DNA from: Paenibacillus auburnensis
Lineage (GTDB): Bacteria > Bacillota > Bacilli > Paenibacillales > Paenibacillaceae
Direction: 5' to 3'
NCBI RefSeq assembly: GCF_927798115.1
Contig: NZ_CAKMMG010000005.1
Location: 277,296-341,295 of the forward strand
Length of the DNA: 64,000 nt
Shown: one piece after another, positions 8,335 through 17,400 of the stretch
Layout: each line of letters begins with the position of its first letter
Position numbering within the stretch: the stretch's first letter is position 1
Made by a program: the position numbers and the translations under genes
The notes under the pieces: generated by a model
Database searches by the model: none
What the model saw: the letters and a program-made list of their open reading frames with translations, nothing else
Told to the model about the DNA's origin: nothing

Positions 8335-9495
8335 TTACTCCCCTCCGCCTGCATCTGTGCTGCTGTCCACTGCCTTCCCCGCGTTCCCTGAATCCCCGCC
8401 GCCGGAAGCCGGTGTGACTGCAGCACCATTGTGATTATCCGCACCTGTTCCACTTTCCCCGGCATCTGCCCCGCTATCCGTTTCCCCGGTCTTGGCACCG
8501 GACTGTTCAGGAGCTGGAATCGCAATCCCCGGCGCGTTGCTGCCATTCTCTCCGACAGGCCTGCCCTGGTTATCGTAATAATACATTGGCACGTCTCCCA
8601 CAACCATCAGATAGGACACAGGAATTTCTGTATCCACCACCTGCGGCTCCATATCAAATGGAACGACGACGGCGACTTCGGTAACGATATGAATGTAGAC
8701 CTCGACCAGAATCATATTAATGCCCGCATTTTTCTGGCGGGTATTCAGTTCTACCTTCACCGCTCCCTGCGGTTCAATCTTAATTGGAACATCAGGGCCA
8801 AAGGAGGCGATGAGCGGACTGTCCAGCGCCTGGCCGAGCGGAATATGCTCTGTCCGGTTATGCAGCTCCTGCAGTGTGGACTGGATGACCTCTGCCGCCT
8901 GTGAGGTGATCCGCATATGCTCTCTGTAATTAAGCATGAAGCCTGATATTTTGCCGTTCTTATCCGTTTTCCAGTCAATGAGCGCCTCCGCGTTGCCCCC
9001 ATCGGCAACCTGGGAGGTAATCGCCTTGTTAATCGATTCCGTGGCGATTTGCTTCACCCGGATCTGGGCCAGGTGGATAATCGGCGGGCGCAGATGCTTC
9101 TCCACATAACGCAGGCCCTGCAGCATGCCCAGTACCAGCACCAGGCTCAGAATGAGCCAGAAGCGCCCCCGCCTGCGCGGCCGTGGTGCAGCTCCGGCGC
9201 TGCCCCCATTCCTGCTGCCGCCGCTGCTCGGCAGCCTGAACAGCTTCCCGCCGCCCCGGAGTCCGCCGGTCATACCCTGTCCGGACAGCCGGCTTGCGGA
9301 GCTCCGCGGTCTTGCCTTAAAAGCCGGACTGCGCCCTGCCGGACGCGGAATTCCGGCTTTCGACGGCTTCGCCTTGAATGCCGGGCTGCGCCCTGCCGGT
9401 CTCGGCAAGCCGTGCAAGCTCACCTTCGGCAGCCGCAGGCGGCCCAGGTTCGGCATCACGGCTCTCCGGCTTCCCCATTTTCGAATTCTGCCCAT
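8335..9495 (-). CDS. yunB: Sporulation protein YunB with an extended N terminus
   Basis: Sporulation-associated membrane protein made in the mother cell in B. subtilis; its biochemical role is not known. After a ~105-residue basic N-terminal stretch comes one membrane segment (FWLILSLVLVLGMLQGL), then the YunB domain (IRVKQIATESINKAI, EALIDWKTDKNGKISGF, FGPDVPIKIEPQG, VEVYIHIVTEVAVVVPF, EIPVSYLMVVGDVPMYY). A Gly/Ala/Ser-rich tail of ~80 residues follows. The N-terminal stretch contains an 11-residue duplication, RPAGRSPAFKA, at residues 32-42 and 51-61, and the overall protein is much longer than the ~250 residues usual for YunB. ATG at 9495 follows GGGAGGG. The lytH-yunB pairing is conserved in Bacillales. 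Confidence 0.88.
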   Translation of the reverse strand: MGRIRKWGSRRAVMPNLGRLRLPKVSLHGLPRPAGRSPAFKAKPSKAGIPRPAGRSPAFKARPRSSASRLSGQGMTGGLRGGGKLFRLPSSGGSRNGGSAGAAPRPRRRGRFWLILSLVLVLGMLQGLRYVEKHLRPPIIHLAQIRVKQIATESINKAITSQVADGGNAEALIDWKTDKNGKISGFMLNYREHMRITSQAAEVIQSTLQELHNRTEHIPLGQALDSPLIASFGPDVPIKIEPQGAVKVELNTRQKNAGINMILVEVYIHIVTEVAVVVPFDMEPQVVDTEIPVSYLMVVGDVPMYYYDNQGRPVGENGSNAPGIAIPAPEQSGAKTGETDSGADAGESGTGADNHNGAAVTPASGGGDSGNAGKAVDSSTDAGGGE

Positions 9496-9574
9496 GCTTT
9501 ATTCGTCCCTCCCGGTATCCCTGCGGTCAAGCCGCCTCTAATTACTATAGGGTATTCAGACAGGGGGCAAAAAA

Positions 9575-9616
9575 GAAGAACGTCCCTCCAGTGCAGGCAC
9601 TGTTAGAAACGTTCTT
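9575..9616 (-). terminator. Terminator after the VTT-domain gene
   Basis: AAGAACGT (9576-9583) pairs with ACGTTCTT (9609-9616), with an inner CAGTG/CACTG stem. On the minus strand it runs into TCTTTTTTGCC. Confidence 0.85.
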
Positions 9617-9635
9617 GTACGATGATCATATAATG

Positions 9636-10247
9636 TTACTCCATCCGTTTCCGCTTATCCTCCTGCAAATGTCCCCAGTGGAAACGAACAAAGATTCCGA
9701 GCAAAACCGCGATGAATACCGCATACCAGAGCAGGAACCCGTTCCATTCCTCCCGCGGGACAATAAGGGATGAACCAATCGTTCCAAACAGCCAGATATA
9801 AGACAGGTTGCCAAGTACCGTGCCCCAGATATAAGACCGGGCTTTAATCGGCGAAACCGCGGACATTAAATTAATAATATTGCTGGGCATAATGGGCACG
9901 GTGCGCAGCAGAACCAGCGTCCATATCCCGTACCGGTCTAGATAACGCTGCCACTTGTCATAACGCTTCAGTTTGGAGCGCCATTTCCGGTCGAACCAGC
10001 CGAACAGGTATCTGCGGAACAGGAAATAAACAAGCACCGAGCCTAAATTGCAGGCCATCCAGCTGACCAGCATTCCGCCAATGATATTAAATTCGGATAC
10101 ATGCAGAACAATCAGTACCGCCAGCGGAAAAAATCCGAATAAACTCTGCAGCAGGGTAAGCGGAATCGTCGCCAGCAAAATATAGGGTCCGCTCAGGCCC
10201 AGACTTTGCAGCAGCCAATCAATCCAGGTGTTTATGGTCTCTGTCAT
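9636..10247 (-). CDS. TVP38/TMEM64 family (VTT/DedA-like) membrane protein
   Basis: 203-residue integral membrane protein of the VTT (SNARE-associated/DedA) superfamily, with about five hydrophobic segments. Diagnostic stretches are the FFPLAVLIVLHVSEF loop, GGMLVSWMACNLGSVLVYFLFR, a basic cytosolic segment (WFDRKWRSKLKRYDKWQRYLDRYG), and LLRTVPIMPSNIINLMSAVSPI followed by FLWGT-like YIWGTVLGNL. Family members take part in lipid or undecaprenyl-phosphate movement and membrane-potential homeostasis; the precise role here is not known. ATG at 10247 follows GAAAGGAGACAGC. It has its own terminator and is transcribed in the same direction as the opuA operon but behind that operon's terminator. 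Confidence 0.85.
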   Translation of the reverse strand: MTETINTWIDWLLQSLGLSGPYILLATIPLTLLQSLFGFFPLAVLIVLHVSEFNIIGGMLVSWMACNLGSVLVYFLFRRYLFGWFDRKWRSKLKRYDKWQRYLDRYGIWTLVLLRTVPIMPSNIINLMSAVSPIKARSYIWGTVLGNLSYIWLFGTIGSSLIVPREEWNGFLLWYAVFIAVLLGIFVRFHWGHLQEDKRKRME

Positions 10248-10320
10248 GGAGCTGTCTCCTTTCTCGGCTATTGCTTCATCAGCTCCGCTGAGTACTTATA
10301 TATGGTTTATTTTTCAAGAA

Positions 10321-10342
10321 AAACACCCCTTACGGGGTGTTT
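10321..10342 (-). terminator. Terminator downstream of the opuA operon
   Basis: AAACACCCC (10321-10329) pairs with GGGGTGTTT (10334-10342) around a 4-base loop. On the minus strand TTTTTCTTG follows. It isolates the opuA operon from the VTT-domain gene. Confidence 0.8.
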
Positions 10343-10394
10343 ATTGAAAAGAGTTTATAAAGTGCATATGAAGATGTATGTAAAGAACAAACAC

Positions 10395-10454
10395 CGGCTA
10401 AAATGAGACGTCTTAGCCGTCACCTCAGAGATGGTTACAGTTTTGTAGCCATCT
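10395..10454 (-). repeat. Two further hairpins downstream of opuAC
   Basis: CGGCTAA (10395-10401) pairs with TTAGCCG (10413-10419), and AGATGG-TACA (10429-10439) with TGTA-CCATCT (10444-10454). With the terminator at 10321 they make a three-hairpin 3' region after the operon. They may stabilise the transcript end; no protein-binding motif is evident. Confidence 0.5.
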
Positions 10455-10516
10455 GTTCTTTTCATCATAGCATACATCTTCATCTGCTGCAAAAGCGGAC
10501 AAGCCGCATCTTTATG

Positions 10517-11401
10517 CTATTCTTGTGCCTGAACGGTCCAGCTATTCACCTGATCGGCATGCTCTTCCACCCAGCTCTTGGCTGCATCCTCAGGGGATTG
10601 TCCATTTGCAATATCAACCATAACCTGTTCCATATCTTCAGGGGTCCAGTTGAATTGATCCAGGAATTGATACACTTCCGGCATATCCGCCGCTAGGCCT
10701 TTACGCACCATAGTATGGATCTGCTCGGCTCCCCCGTATACACCTTTAGGATCTTCCAGATATTTCAGGTCCATATTGGCGAACATCCAGTGCGGTGTCC
10801 ATCCGGTCACGACAATCGGTTCATTGTTCCGGTAAGCCTTTTCCAGCTCCTGAACCATTGCCGCCGATGAGCTTTCAAGCAGCGTATAGTCACTCAGACC
10901 GTAGTCTGCAATGGCCTGCTCCGTTGCCATCATAATCCCGGCCCCCGGCTCGATGCCGACAATCCGGTTATTCAGCGTTCCCGCCAAATCACTGCTCTTC
11001 AAATCTTCAATCGAGCTGATATCCATATACGCCGGAACGGCAAGGCCTGTCTTCGTGCCATCCAGATTCGGTCCTAAATCCTCAATTTTATCGCCGTACT
11101 GCTCCAGATAAGAGGCATGTGTGCCAGGCAGCCAAGCGGCAACCATCGCATCCGCGCTTCCGTCAGCAGTGCCTGCCCACATCGGGCCGGCATCCACCTG
11201 CAGCATTTCTACAGTCATCCCAAGCTTAGATTCCAGCACTTCTTTGACGATATAAGTACTGGCAATTTCCGAGTCCCAGGCCACATACGCCAGCTTCACC
11301 GTCTTGCCTCCGCCGCTCACCTTGGACGAGCATCCGGCTATGACAGCCACCAGCAGTACGGCGAGCAGTAATCCTATGCTTTTCTTCTTCATCAATCTCA
11401 T
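10517..11401 (-). CDS. opuAC: Glycine betaine ABC transporter, substrate-binding lipoprotein
   Basis: Extracytoplasmic receptor for glycine betaine or related osmolytes, delivering them to the OpuAB permease. The N terminus is a lipoprotein signal (MKKKSIGLLLAVLL then VAVIAGCSS with the lipid-modified Cys). The mature part is of the OpuAC/ProX fold (VKLAYVAWDSEIASTYIVKEVLE, MWAGTADGSADAMVAAWLPGTH, VVTGWTPHWMFANMDLKYLEDP). The tryptophans in SWMP-like AAWLPG, TGWTPHW and PMWAG are the expected quaternary-amine cage residues. Several starts are in frame (GTG 11404, ATG 11401, TTG 11395, ATG 11392); AGGAG lies 4 bases before 11401 and 10 before 11395, so the exact start is uncertain. It is the third gene of the operon, 4 bp after opuAB. 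Confidence 0.9.
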   Translation of the reverse strand: MRLMKKKSIGLLLAVLLVAVIAGCSSKVSGGGKTVKLAYVAWDSEIASTYIVKEVLESKLGMTVEMLQVDAGPMWAGTADGSADAMVAAWLPGTHASYLEQYGDKIEDLGPNLDGTKTGLAVPAYMDISSIEDLKSSDLAGTLNNRIVGIEPGAGIMMATEQAIADYGLSDYTLLESSSAAMVQELEKAYRNNEPIVVTGWTPHWMFANMDLKYLEDPKGVYGGAEQIHTMVRKGLAADMPEVYQFLDQFNWTPEDMEQVMVDIANGQSPEDAAKSWVEEHADQVNSWTVQAQE

Positions 11402-11408
11402 CACACTC

Positions 11409-12242
11409 CTATGATTGTTTAGCTTTGAACAGCTTTTGGGTCAGGCGGTCGAGCAGAATCGCAATAATGACGATCGCAATCCCCGCTTCAAAGCCCGCTC
11501 CGGTCTTCGCCTGTGATACCGCGCGGTATACGTAGGCTCCCACGCCCTGCGCACCGATCATCGACGAGATCACGACCATCGACAGCGACAGCATAATTGT
11601 CTGGTTAATGCCGGCCATTATGGTCGGCAGGGCAATCGGCAGCTGCAGCTTGAACAGCTTCTGGCCTGCCGTAGATCCGAAGGCATCCGCTGCTTCGACC
11701 AGCTCAGGCGATACCTGGCGAATCCCCAGATTCGTCAGCCGGATTGTTGGCGGAATCGCAAATATAATAGAAGCAATAACTCCGGGAACGACGCCCAGCG
11801 AGAAAAAGGATACCGCGGGCAGCAGGTATACAAACGCAGGCATGGTCTGCATAAAATCGAGCACCGGAGTTACAATATTCTGCACCGTCTTGCTCTGGGC
11901 ACAAAGTACGCCGACCGGAACACCGATCAGTACAGCCAGCACTGAAGCGGTCAATACCAGCGCCAGTGACTGCATAGACGGGTTCCACAAGCCGAGATTA
12001 TCAATCAGCAGCAGCCCGATTACCGCAAACAGCGCCATACGCCATTTGCCGATCCAGTAGGCCAGAGCAGTAATAATTAGAGTAAGAACAAGGGCCGGAA
12101 GGAAGGTTAATGCGGCTTCAATTCCGCTTACCATTCCGCCGATCACAGCATGAATGAGGTCAAAGAAAGGGCCAAAATAGGTCATCAGGCATTTCTCAAG
12201 CCACTCGATGCCTTTCCCGATTGGTAATTTAGGGATGTTCAT
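11409..12242 (-). CDS. opuAB: Glycine betaine ABC transporter permease
   Basis: Integral membrane subunit of the OpuA/ProW type, 277 residues with about six transmembrane segments. It has the binding-protein-dependent transport EAA-like loop (EAADAFGSTAGQKLFKLQLPIALPTIMAGINQTIMLSLSMVVISSMIG), which contacts the ATPase. The N-terminal amphipathic part (KGIEWLEKCLMTYFGPFFDLI) is typical of OpuAB. Its ATG overlaps the opuAA stop (ATGA at 12239-12242), a sign of translational coupling, and opuAC follows after 4 bp. It supports uptake of compatible solutes under osmotic stress. Confidence 0.92.
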   Translation of the reverse strand: MNIPKLPIGKGIEWLEKCLMTYFGPFFDLIHAVIGGMVSGIEAALTFLPALVLTLIITALAYWIGKWRMALFAVIGLLLIDNLGLWNPSMQSLALVLTASVLAVLIGVPVGVLCAQSKTVQNIVTPVLDFMQTMPAFVYLLPAVSFFSLGVVPGVIASIIFAIPPTIRLTNLGIRQVSPELVEAADAFGSTAGQKLFKLQLPIALPTIMAGINQTIMLSLSMVVISSMIGAQGVGAYVYRAVSQAKTGAGFEAGIAIVIIAILLDRLTQKLFKAKQS

Positions 12243-13438
12243 GAGCCGTAGCCTCCTTCCGGAACCGCATTACCGGCTAGTGCGGACAATACGGCTCCTT
12301 TGATGACAATCCCCTTGAGCTTATCGGCTTCGTCTACGACCGCAACGGGCAGATGGGTCTCCGACATAAGCTCAAACAGATCATTCAGCAGGGTATCCGG
12401 GCTGACACGGGGAATTTCCCGCTGCAGCACCTCAAGAATGCTTTTATTTTCTTTCAGTGCTCTTGAAGCATCATCAGCTGTAAGTACACCCTGCAGCTTC
12501 ATTTCATTATTCGCCACATACAGGCTGGACACGCCGCTGTCCCGCATGAGCTGCAGCGCAACCCGAGGCCCGCGCTCCGGCCGGATCATTTCCGGCTGGC
12601 GCATGATGTGGGAAGCGGTCAGCACTTTGGACAGATCCACGTCCTCGACAAACCGCTCTACATATTTGTTGGCCGGCTGAATGAGAATTTCTTCCGGTGT
12701 ACCGATCTGCACGATCACCCCATCCTTCATCAGGGCAATCCGGTCGCCGATCCGCAGCGCCTCGTCCAGATCATGGGTAATGAAGACGATCGTCTTCTTC
12801 ACCCGGGCCTGCAGCTCCAGCAGCTCCTGCTGCATATCCTTGCGGATCAGCGGATCCAGCGCACTAAAGGCTTCATCCATCAGCAGAATGTCAGGATCAT
12901 TAGCAAGTCCTCTGGCAAGGCCGACCCGCTGCTGCATACCGCCGCTCAGCTGATCCGGGCGGTGGTTCTCCCAGCCTTTAAGGCCTACGAGCTCCAGCGC
13001 CTCCATCGCAAGTCGGGTCCGCTCTCTTTTATCTACACCCTGCACTTCAAGGCCGTATTCGGCGTTGGCCAGCACGCTGCGGTGCGGGAACAGGCCAAAC
13101 TTCTGAAATACCATACCGATATTTTTACGCCGGAACGTACGCAGCTCTTCGGAATTCATCTTAACTACATCCTTGCCTTTGAAAAAAACCTGGCCCCCGG
13201 TGGGCTCAATCAAACGGTTCAATAAACGGACTAGCGTCGATTTGCCGCTGCCCGACAAGCCCATAATGACAAATATTTCTCCTTCGTCGATGCTGAACTC
13301 GGCCTTATTGACCCCTACAGTCAGCTTGGCCTCCCGGGCAATTTTCTCTTTGGACCAGCCTTGTTCCAGTAATGGAAGGGCACGTCCTGCATCGTTACCG
13401 AATACTTTGGTAAGTTGCTTCACCTCTATAATTGCCAT
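12239..13438 (-). CDS. opuAA: Glycine betaine ABC transporter, ATP-binding protein with CBS domains
   Basis: Cytosolic ATPase of the OpuAA/ProV type, 399 residues. Walker A is GLSGSGKST, the Q-loop FQKFGLFPHRSV, the signature LSGGMQQR, Walker B DILLMDEAF and the switch His in FITHDLDEALRIGDR. After residue ~270 come tandem CBS domains (VLTADDASRALKEN, LPVAVVDEADKLKGIVIKGAVLSAL), which in OpuA/ProV proteins sense ionic strength or nucleotides and gate transport. ATG follows GAAGGAGGTCACC. It is the first gene of an opuAA-opuAB-opuAC operon that reads away from the GbsR-type regulator. Confidence 0.94.
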   Translation of the reverse strand: MAIIEVKQLTKVFGNDAGRALPLLEQGWSKEKIAREAKLTVGVNKAEFSIDEGEIFVIMGLSGSGKSTLVRLLNRLIEPTGGQVFFKGKDVVKMNSEELRTFRRKNIGMVFQKFGLFPHRSVLANAEYGLEVQGVDKRERTRLAMEALELVGLKGWENHRPDQLSGGMQQRVGLARGLANDPDILLMDEAFSALDPLIRKDMQQELLELQARVKKTIVFITHDLDEALRIGDRIALMKDGVIVQIGTPEEILIQPANKYVERFVEDVDLSKVLTASHIMRQPEMIRPERGPRVALQLMRDSGVSSLYVANNEMKLQGVLTADDASRALKENKSILEVLQREIPRVSPDTLLNDLFELMSETHLPVAVVDEADKLKGIVIKGAVLSALAGNAVPEGGYGS

Positions 13439-13486
13439 GGTGACCTCCTTCTCCCCTTATGTTATTCAGGTAGTTGCTCCTCACTA

Positions 13487-13529
13487 AGTGTAGCGGAGTT
13501 GTGAAAAGAGACGCAAAGCGCGTATACGC
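13487..13529 (-). promoter_or_regulatory. Possible opuA promoter with an adjacent palindrome
   Basis: On the minus strand TTGCGT (13511-13516) and TACACT (13487-13492) are 18 bases apart, ~50 bases upstream of opuAA. Directly upstream sits a perfect 10-bp palindrome GCGTATACGC (13520-13529), and next to it an AT-rich dyad (CTAAAAATTTAG). Either could bind the GbsR-type repressor. The promoter match is moderate. Confidence 0.4.
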
Positions 13530-13614
13530 TAAAAATTTAGTGTACAGTTTTAACTTTACGTACTTTACATAAAGAATACTCTGTTTTACGCCATATTCCG
13601 TTCTGCATGAATTC

Positions 13615-13644
13615 TTTACTTATCGCTAAGGATTTGATTACAAT
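13615..13644 (+). promoter_or_regulatory. Probable gbsR promoter
   Basis: TTTACT (13615-13620), an 18-base spacer and TACAAT (13639-13644), ~50 bases before the start codon at 13694. Confidence 0.45.
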
Positions 13645-13693
13645 ACATTTGAGAGGTTTGCAGTCTATCAGCCTATTCCTCAGGAGGGACATC

Positions 13694-14251
13694 ATGAACG
13701 ATTTAGAAGGGCTTCCGCCCGAGCAGATACAGCGAATCATCAAGGCCCGCGAGCGGGTGATTGATTCCATCGGTAAAAATATGGATTTGTACGGAATTAC
13801 GCTGTCCATCGGGCATTTATATGGATATATGTATTTTAATGAGGGACCCGTAACGCTGGATGATTTAAGCCGCACCATGGGGATGAGCAAGACCTCCATG
13901 AGCACAGGCGTCCGCACACTGCTTGATCTGAAGATGATTGACAAAGTGTGGGGAAAAGGTACGCGCAAGGATCTGTTCGAGGTCGTGCCTGACTGGCATC
14001 AGAATTTCAGCGACTATTTCTCTATCAAGTGGCGCAAAGCCGTGGAGGGCAATATGACTGCACTGGCCAAGTCACTGGCCGAAATCAAAGCGATGCAGAC
14101 CGAATACGCGGAGGATACGGAGGTGCTGCGGCTGCTGACGAATGATGAAGCCAAAATTGAGGAAGCCATCAAATACTACCGCTGGCTGCTGAAGCTGATC
14201 GAGGCGCTGGAAACCGGCAAGATTTTTGAACTTATTCCCAAGGAAACCTAA
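13694..14251 (+). CDS. gbsR: GbsR/MarR-type transcriptional repressor of osmoprotectant genes
   Basis: 185-residue winged-helix regulator of the GbsR/OpcR family, which in Bacillus controls choline and glycine betaine uptake and synthesis genes. The N-terminal HTH is visible (GITLSIGHLYGYMYFNEGPVTLDDLSRTMGMSKTSMSTGVRTLLDLKMI) followed by a wing (VWGKGTRKDLFEV) and a helical dimerisation part. ATG at 13694 follows CAGGAGGGACATC, so the upstream 29 codons of the open frame are excluded. It is divergent from opuAA with a ~255-bp shared control region, a strong contextual sign that it regulates that operon. Which ligand it senses cannot be read. Confidence 0.85.
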   Translation: MNDLEGLPPEQIQRIIKARERVIDSIGKNMDLYGITLSIGHLYGYMYFNEGPVTLDDLSRTMGMSKTSMSTGVRTLLDLKMIDKVWGKGTRKDLFEVVPDWHQNFSDYFSIKWRKAVEGNMTALAKSLAEIKAMQTEYAEDTEVLRLLTNDEAKIEEAIKYYRWLLKLIEALETGKIFELIPKET

Positions 14252-14369
14252 TTGTATATCACAAGAAAGAACGGCTTTGCCGCCCTGCTTAGGACGGTCT
14301 CCGTTTCTGCGAGAAATAGAAGGATAATTTATTACGTAAAACAAATTAATTCTTATATTTTCAAAAATA

Positions 14370-14397
14370 GCCGTGTCCCCATATAAGGGGCCACGGC
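14370..14397 (-). terminator. Terminator after the GH16 glucanase gene
   Basis: GCCGTG-CCCC (14370-14380) pairs with GGGG-CACGGC (14387-14397). On the minus strand TATTTTTG follows, 35 bp past the stop. Confidence 0.85.
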
Positions 14398-14431
14398 CAT
14401 TTGTTGTTCTGGCAGCTTTTCTTTTTTCCGC

Positions 14432-17400
14432 TTAAGGAATCTCCACGAGTGTTACGTTATCAATCACAATTTGATTGCCCGCTTTAACCGCTTGATTCGT
14501 TTCCGCGCTGTTGCCTGCGATAAGTCCCATGAGAAACACCAGATGCACCAAGGAATCCGTTGCCCCATCCATAGTAAAGGTATAGCTGTATTCGCTCATT
14601 TCGTCCGTCAGGGCAACCTGCCGGGCCGGCAGATATTTGGTGTAATCCCCGCCTTTATGCTCTACAGCCACTTCGATCAGCCGGTCAATGTCGGAGCGGG
14701 CCTGAAACGTCAGCTTATACGTCTTGCCCTGTTCAAGCTTCAGCTCCGCGTAATCCACCTGCGCACTGAAATTGGCTCCGCCGGTTCCCGTCAGGCTGAC
14801 AGCCAATTCCCCGTTCAGGGCCTGGGCGGAGCCGGTTCCGTCGAAATACTGCGTCCAGCCGGTCAACCCTTTTGCCGCATCAAAGGTTCCGTTATCCAGT
14901 GTGCCGCTAGCCGGCTCCACCGGTGTGCTTCCGGTTACTTCTGAGATGACAATATCGTCCAGAGACAGCGTATGCGGCGTGCTGTCTGCCGTTTTATCGT
15001 CACCCGCGCTGGCACCGATCAGAACATTCAGCTTCAGCGGACTGCCGTCGGCCACTGTAAACTGTGCCTTGTAGGTCGCCCAAGTGGCCGTAATGTTAAA
15101 CCGCGCCTGCGCAGAAGCGGCCGAGGTTCCGCTGTATTCCACGATAATCTGCCGGGGTACCGTCGATTTGGCTTTGAAGCTCAGCTCATAGGTTTTGCCG
15201 GCCTGAAGCTGGATGCCTTCCTGGAAAAACTGGTTGGCCCAGGTCTGGCTGCCGGCGGCGCTGATCGCGATATTAGCCACACCCTCATCTGCACTAAATA
15301 CCGCAGCCCCGCCTTCCCCGGACCATGTAGACCAGCCGGTGCGGCCGCTGCTGAATGACCCGTTAACCACCAGATTATGGTCATTCGCCAGAATGGCCTG
15401 CGTGACAGCCGCATTCACATAACCACCGGCTTCCACAGTGACCGTGTAGCTTCCTTCAGTAGGGAAGGCTGCGGCAGCGATAGTGATAACACCGGGCTGA
15501 ACCGTATATTGCCCGTCTGCTACTGCAGTTCCATTCACCTTGACCGCGCCAATCTTGCTGCGCCAGGCGGCATTGTCTATGAATGTCAGCTCAATCGGCT
15601 GCCCGACTCTGTTATTGCTGCTGTCACCCTGCAGCTCCTGCGGCTTGGCGGGGGCATTCTTAATCTCAAACTTCACATTATCAATGGTAATATCATGGGA
15701 TCCGGGAATGCTGACGCCATCCACCTTGCCCATCAGGAATTTCAGCGACAGTGTATCCTTCTCACCCTGGCGGAATTCGAACCTGTAATGGGCGCCAGCC
15801 GGCGATACATCAATGGTCTGGCTAAACGAAGGCTTATACGACGCATTCTCTGCGTTGACGCTGATTTTGCGGGCAACGCTGGATTTGGCATCGAACTCAA
15901 TGATGTATTCTGTTCCACTAGCCACCTTCAGCCCGTTCTGGAACAGCATGACTGAATAATTCTGGCTGCCGGTATTCGAAATGCTGAATTTGGCGGCCCC
16001 ATCCGTTACGGCTGCCGTGCTCTGTCCGCCCTGCTCGGTCAATAGGCGTTCCCAGCTGCTCCAGCCAAAGCTGAAATCTCCGTTGACCAGCGGGTAATAG
16101 ACTAGAGACGGATCATAATAGGTACTTGTGCGAAGCAGGACGAAATTGTCCAGCCGGACGGTGCCCGGCGAGCCGCCGAGCCGCAGAACGAATTGCCCTT
16201 CATGATCCGTTGCTCCGGCAAGTCCCGGGAATTCGGCAGTGATGCTATGCGCCCCTGCAGGTAGCTGCACCTCCTGTGAGGCATAAAGCGTTCCGTCCTT
16301 GCCTCGCAGTTCTACTACCGCTGTACGGGCGGAAGAGACAGCCGCGTCAAAGGTCAGCTTGTAATCCTGGCCCTGCACCAGGAAAATCCCCTTCTGCAGC
16401 AGGATGACATCGGCTCCTGCTGCACCGCTGCCTGTAATCTGCAGCTGCAGCTGTCCCTCACCGTCAACGTGGCTGCTGACCTCTGCCCCGCTGGAAGCTA
16501 CGGTATGCCAGTAGCTTAGCCGGTCTGTCTCCCCAAGGTCAAAGGTGCCGTTGTACAGATGGTTGCCGCTGCCCAGCGGCATCTTGGCGCTGTCATGTTC
16601 GAACGGAATGCTGTCAATCTCCTCCAGCCGGGCATTGCCCAGCCACACCGGTGAGCTGTTTGTACCCAGGTTGAATTCAACCCGTGCTGCAATATCGGAA
16701 TTCTCCTTCATCTGGAACATCATTTCATAGTGGCCCAGTGTTCCGGTCAGCTCCGCCTTGAGTCCTGGCGAATACGCCTGATAACCCCGCGATGCTCCAC
16801 CGGTCAATCTGGCATTTATGCTCCGCGCGGAATCGGTTTTCGCATCAAAGCTGAGCTTGTAGAATCTTCCCTTGGCCAGTGACACGATCGCCTGCGGCTG
16901 GATCGAATAGGAATTCCCGCCCGCGCTGCTGATGTTCACCTTAAGGAAATTCTGTCCGTTAACCGGTTCGAGCGATACTGTTGCACCAGCTCCGTCTTCC
17001 TTGTACAGCACCCAGTGCGCTGTATTCGGAATACCCATACCGGCATCACCCTCCACCTGCTCCGTGAATCCGTTGTTGTGAATAAAGTTGCCGTCTGCAA
17101 GAGGTGCAAGTGAACCCTCCAGATAAGGTTCCTTCGGAAGTGTTACCGGCACCGGCTCACGGTAAGCTCTGCCCGTCAACTCATATACCCGGACATAATC
17201 AACTTCCATCGACTGAGGGAACACCGTCTCAGCTGTCGGGTTGCCGTCAAAGTTGCCGCCTACCGCCAGATTCAGCAGGAGATGAAACTCCTGGTTAAAC
17301 GGTGCCGGATAAGCATTGTTAGCCGGCTGGCCGCTGCTGAGGCTGTACCAGTCATTTTTGGTCGAGTAGAGAACACCGTCCACATACCAGCGGATTTCCC

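Noticed and set aside
9049..9606. 185-codon Arg/Pro/Gln-rich open frame on the plus strand
   Set aside because: Antisense to the basic N-terminal part of yunB; composition follows from the complementary strand and there is no ribosome binding site.
14258..14321. Terminator directly after gbsR
   Set aside because: An imperfect AGAAAGAACGG/CCGTTTCT pairing exists, but the stem is interrupted and has no U run, so I could not support it as a terminator.
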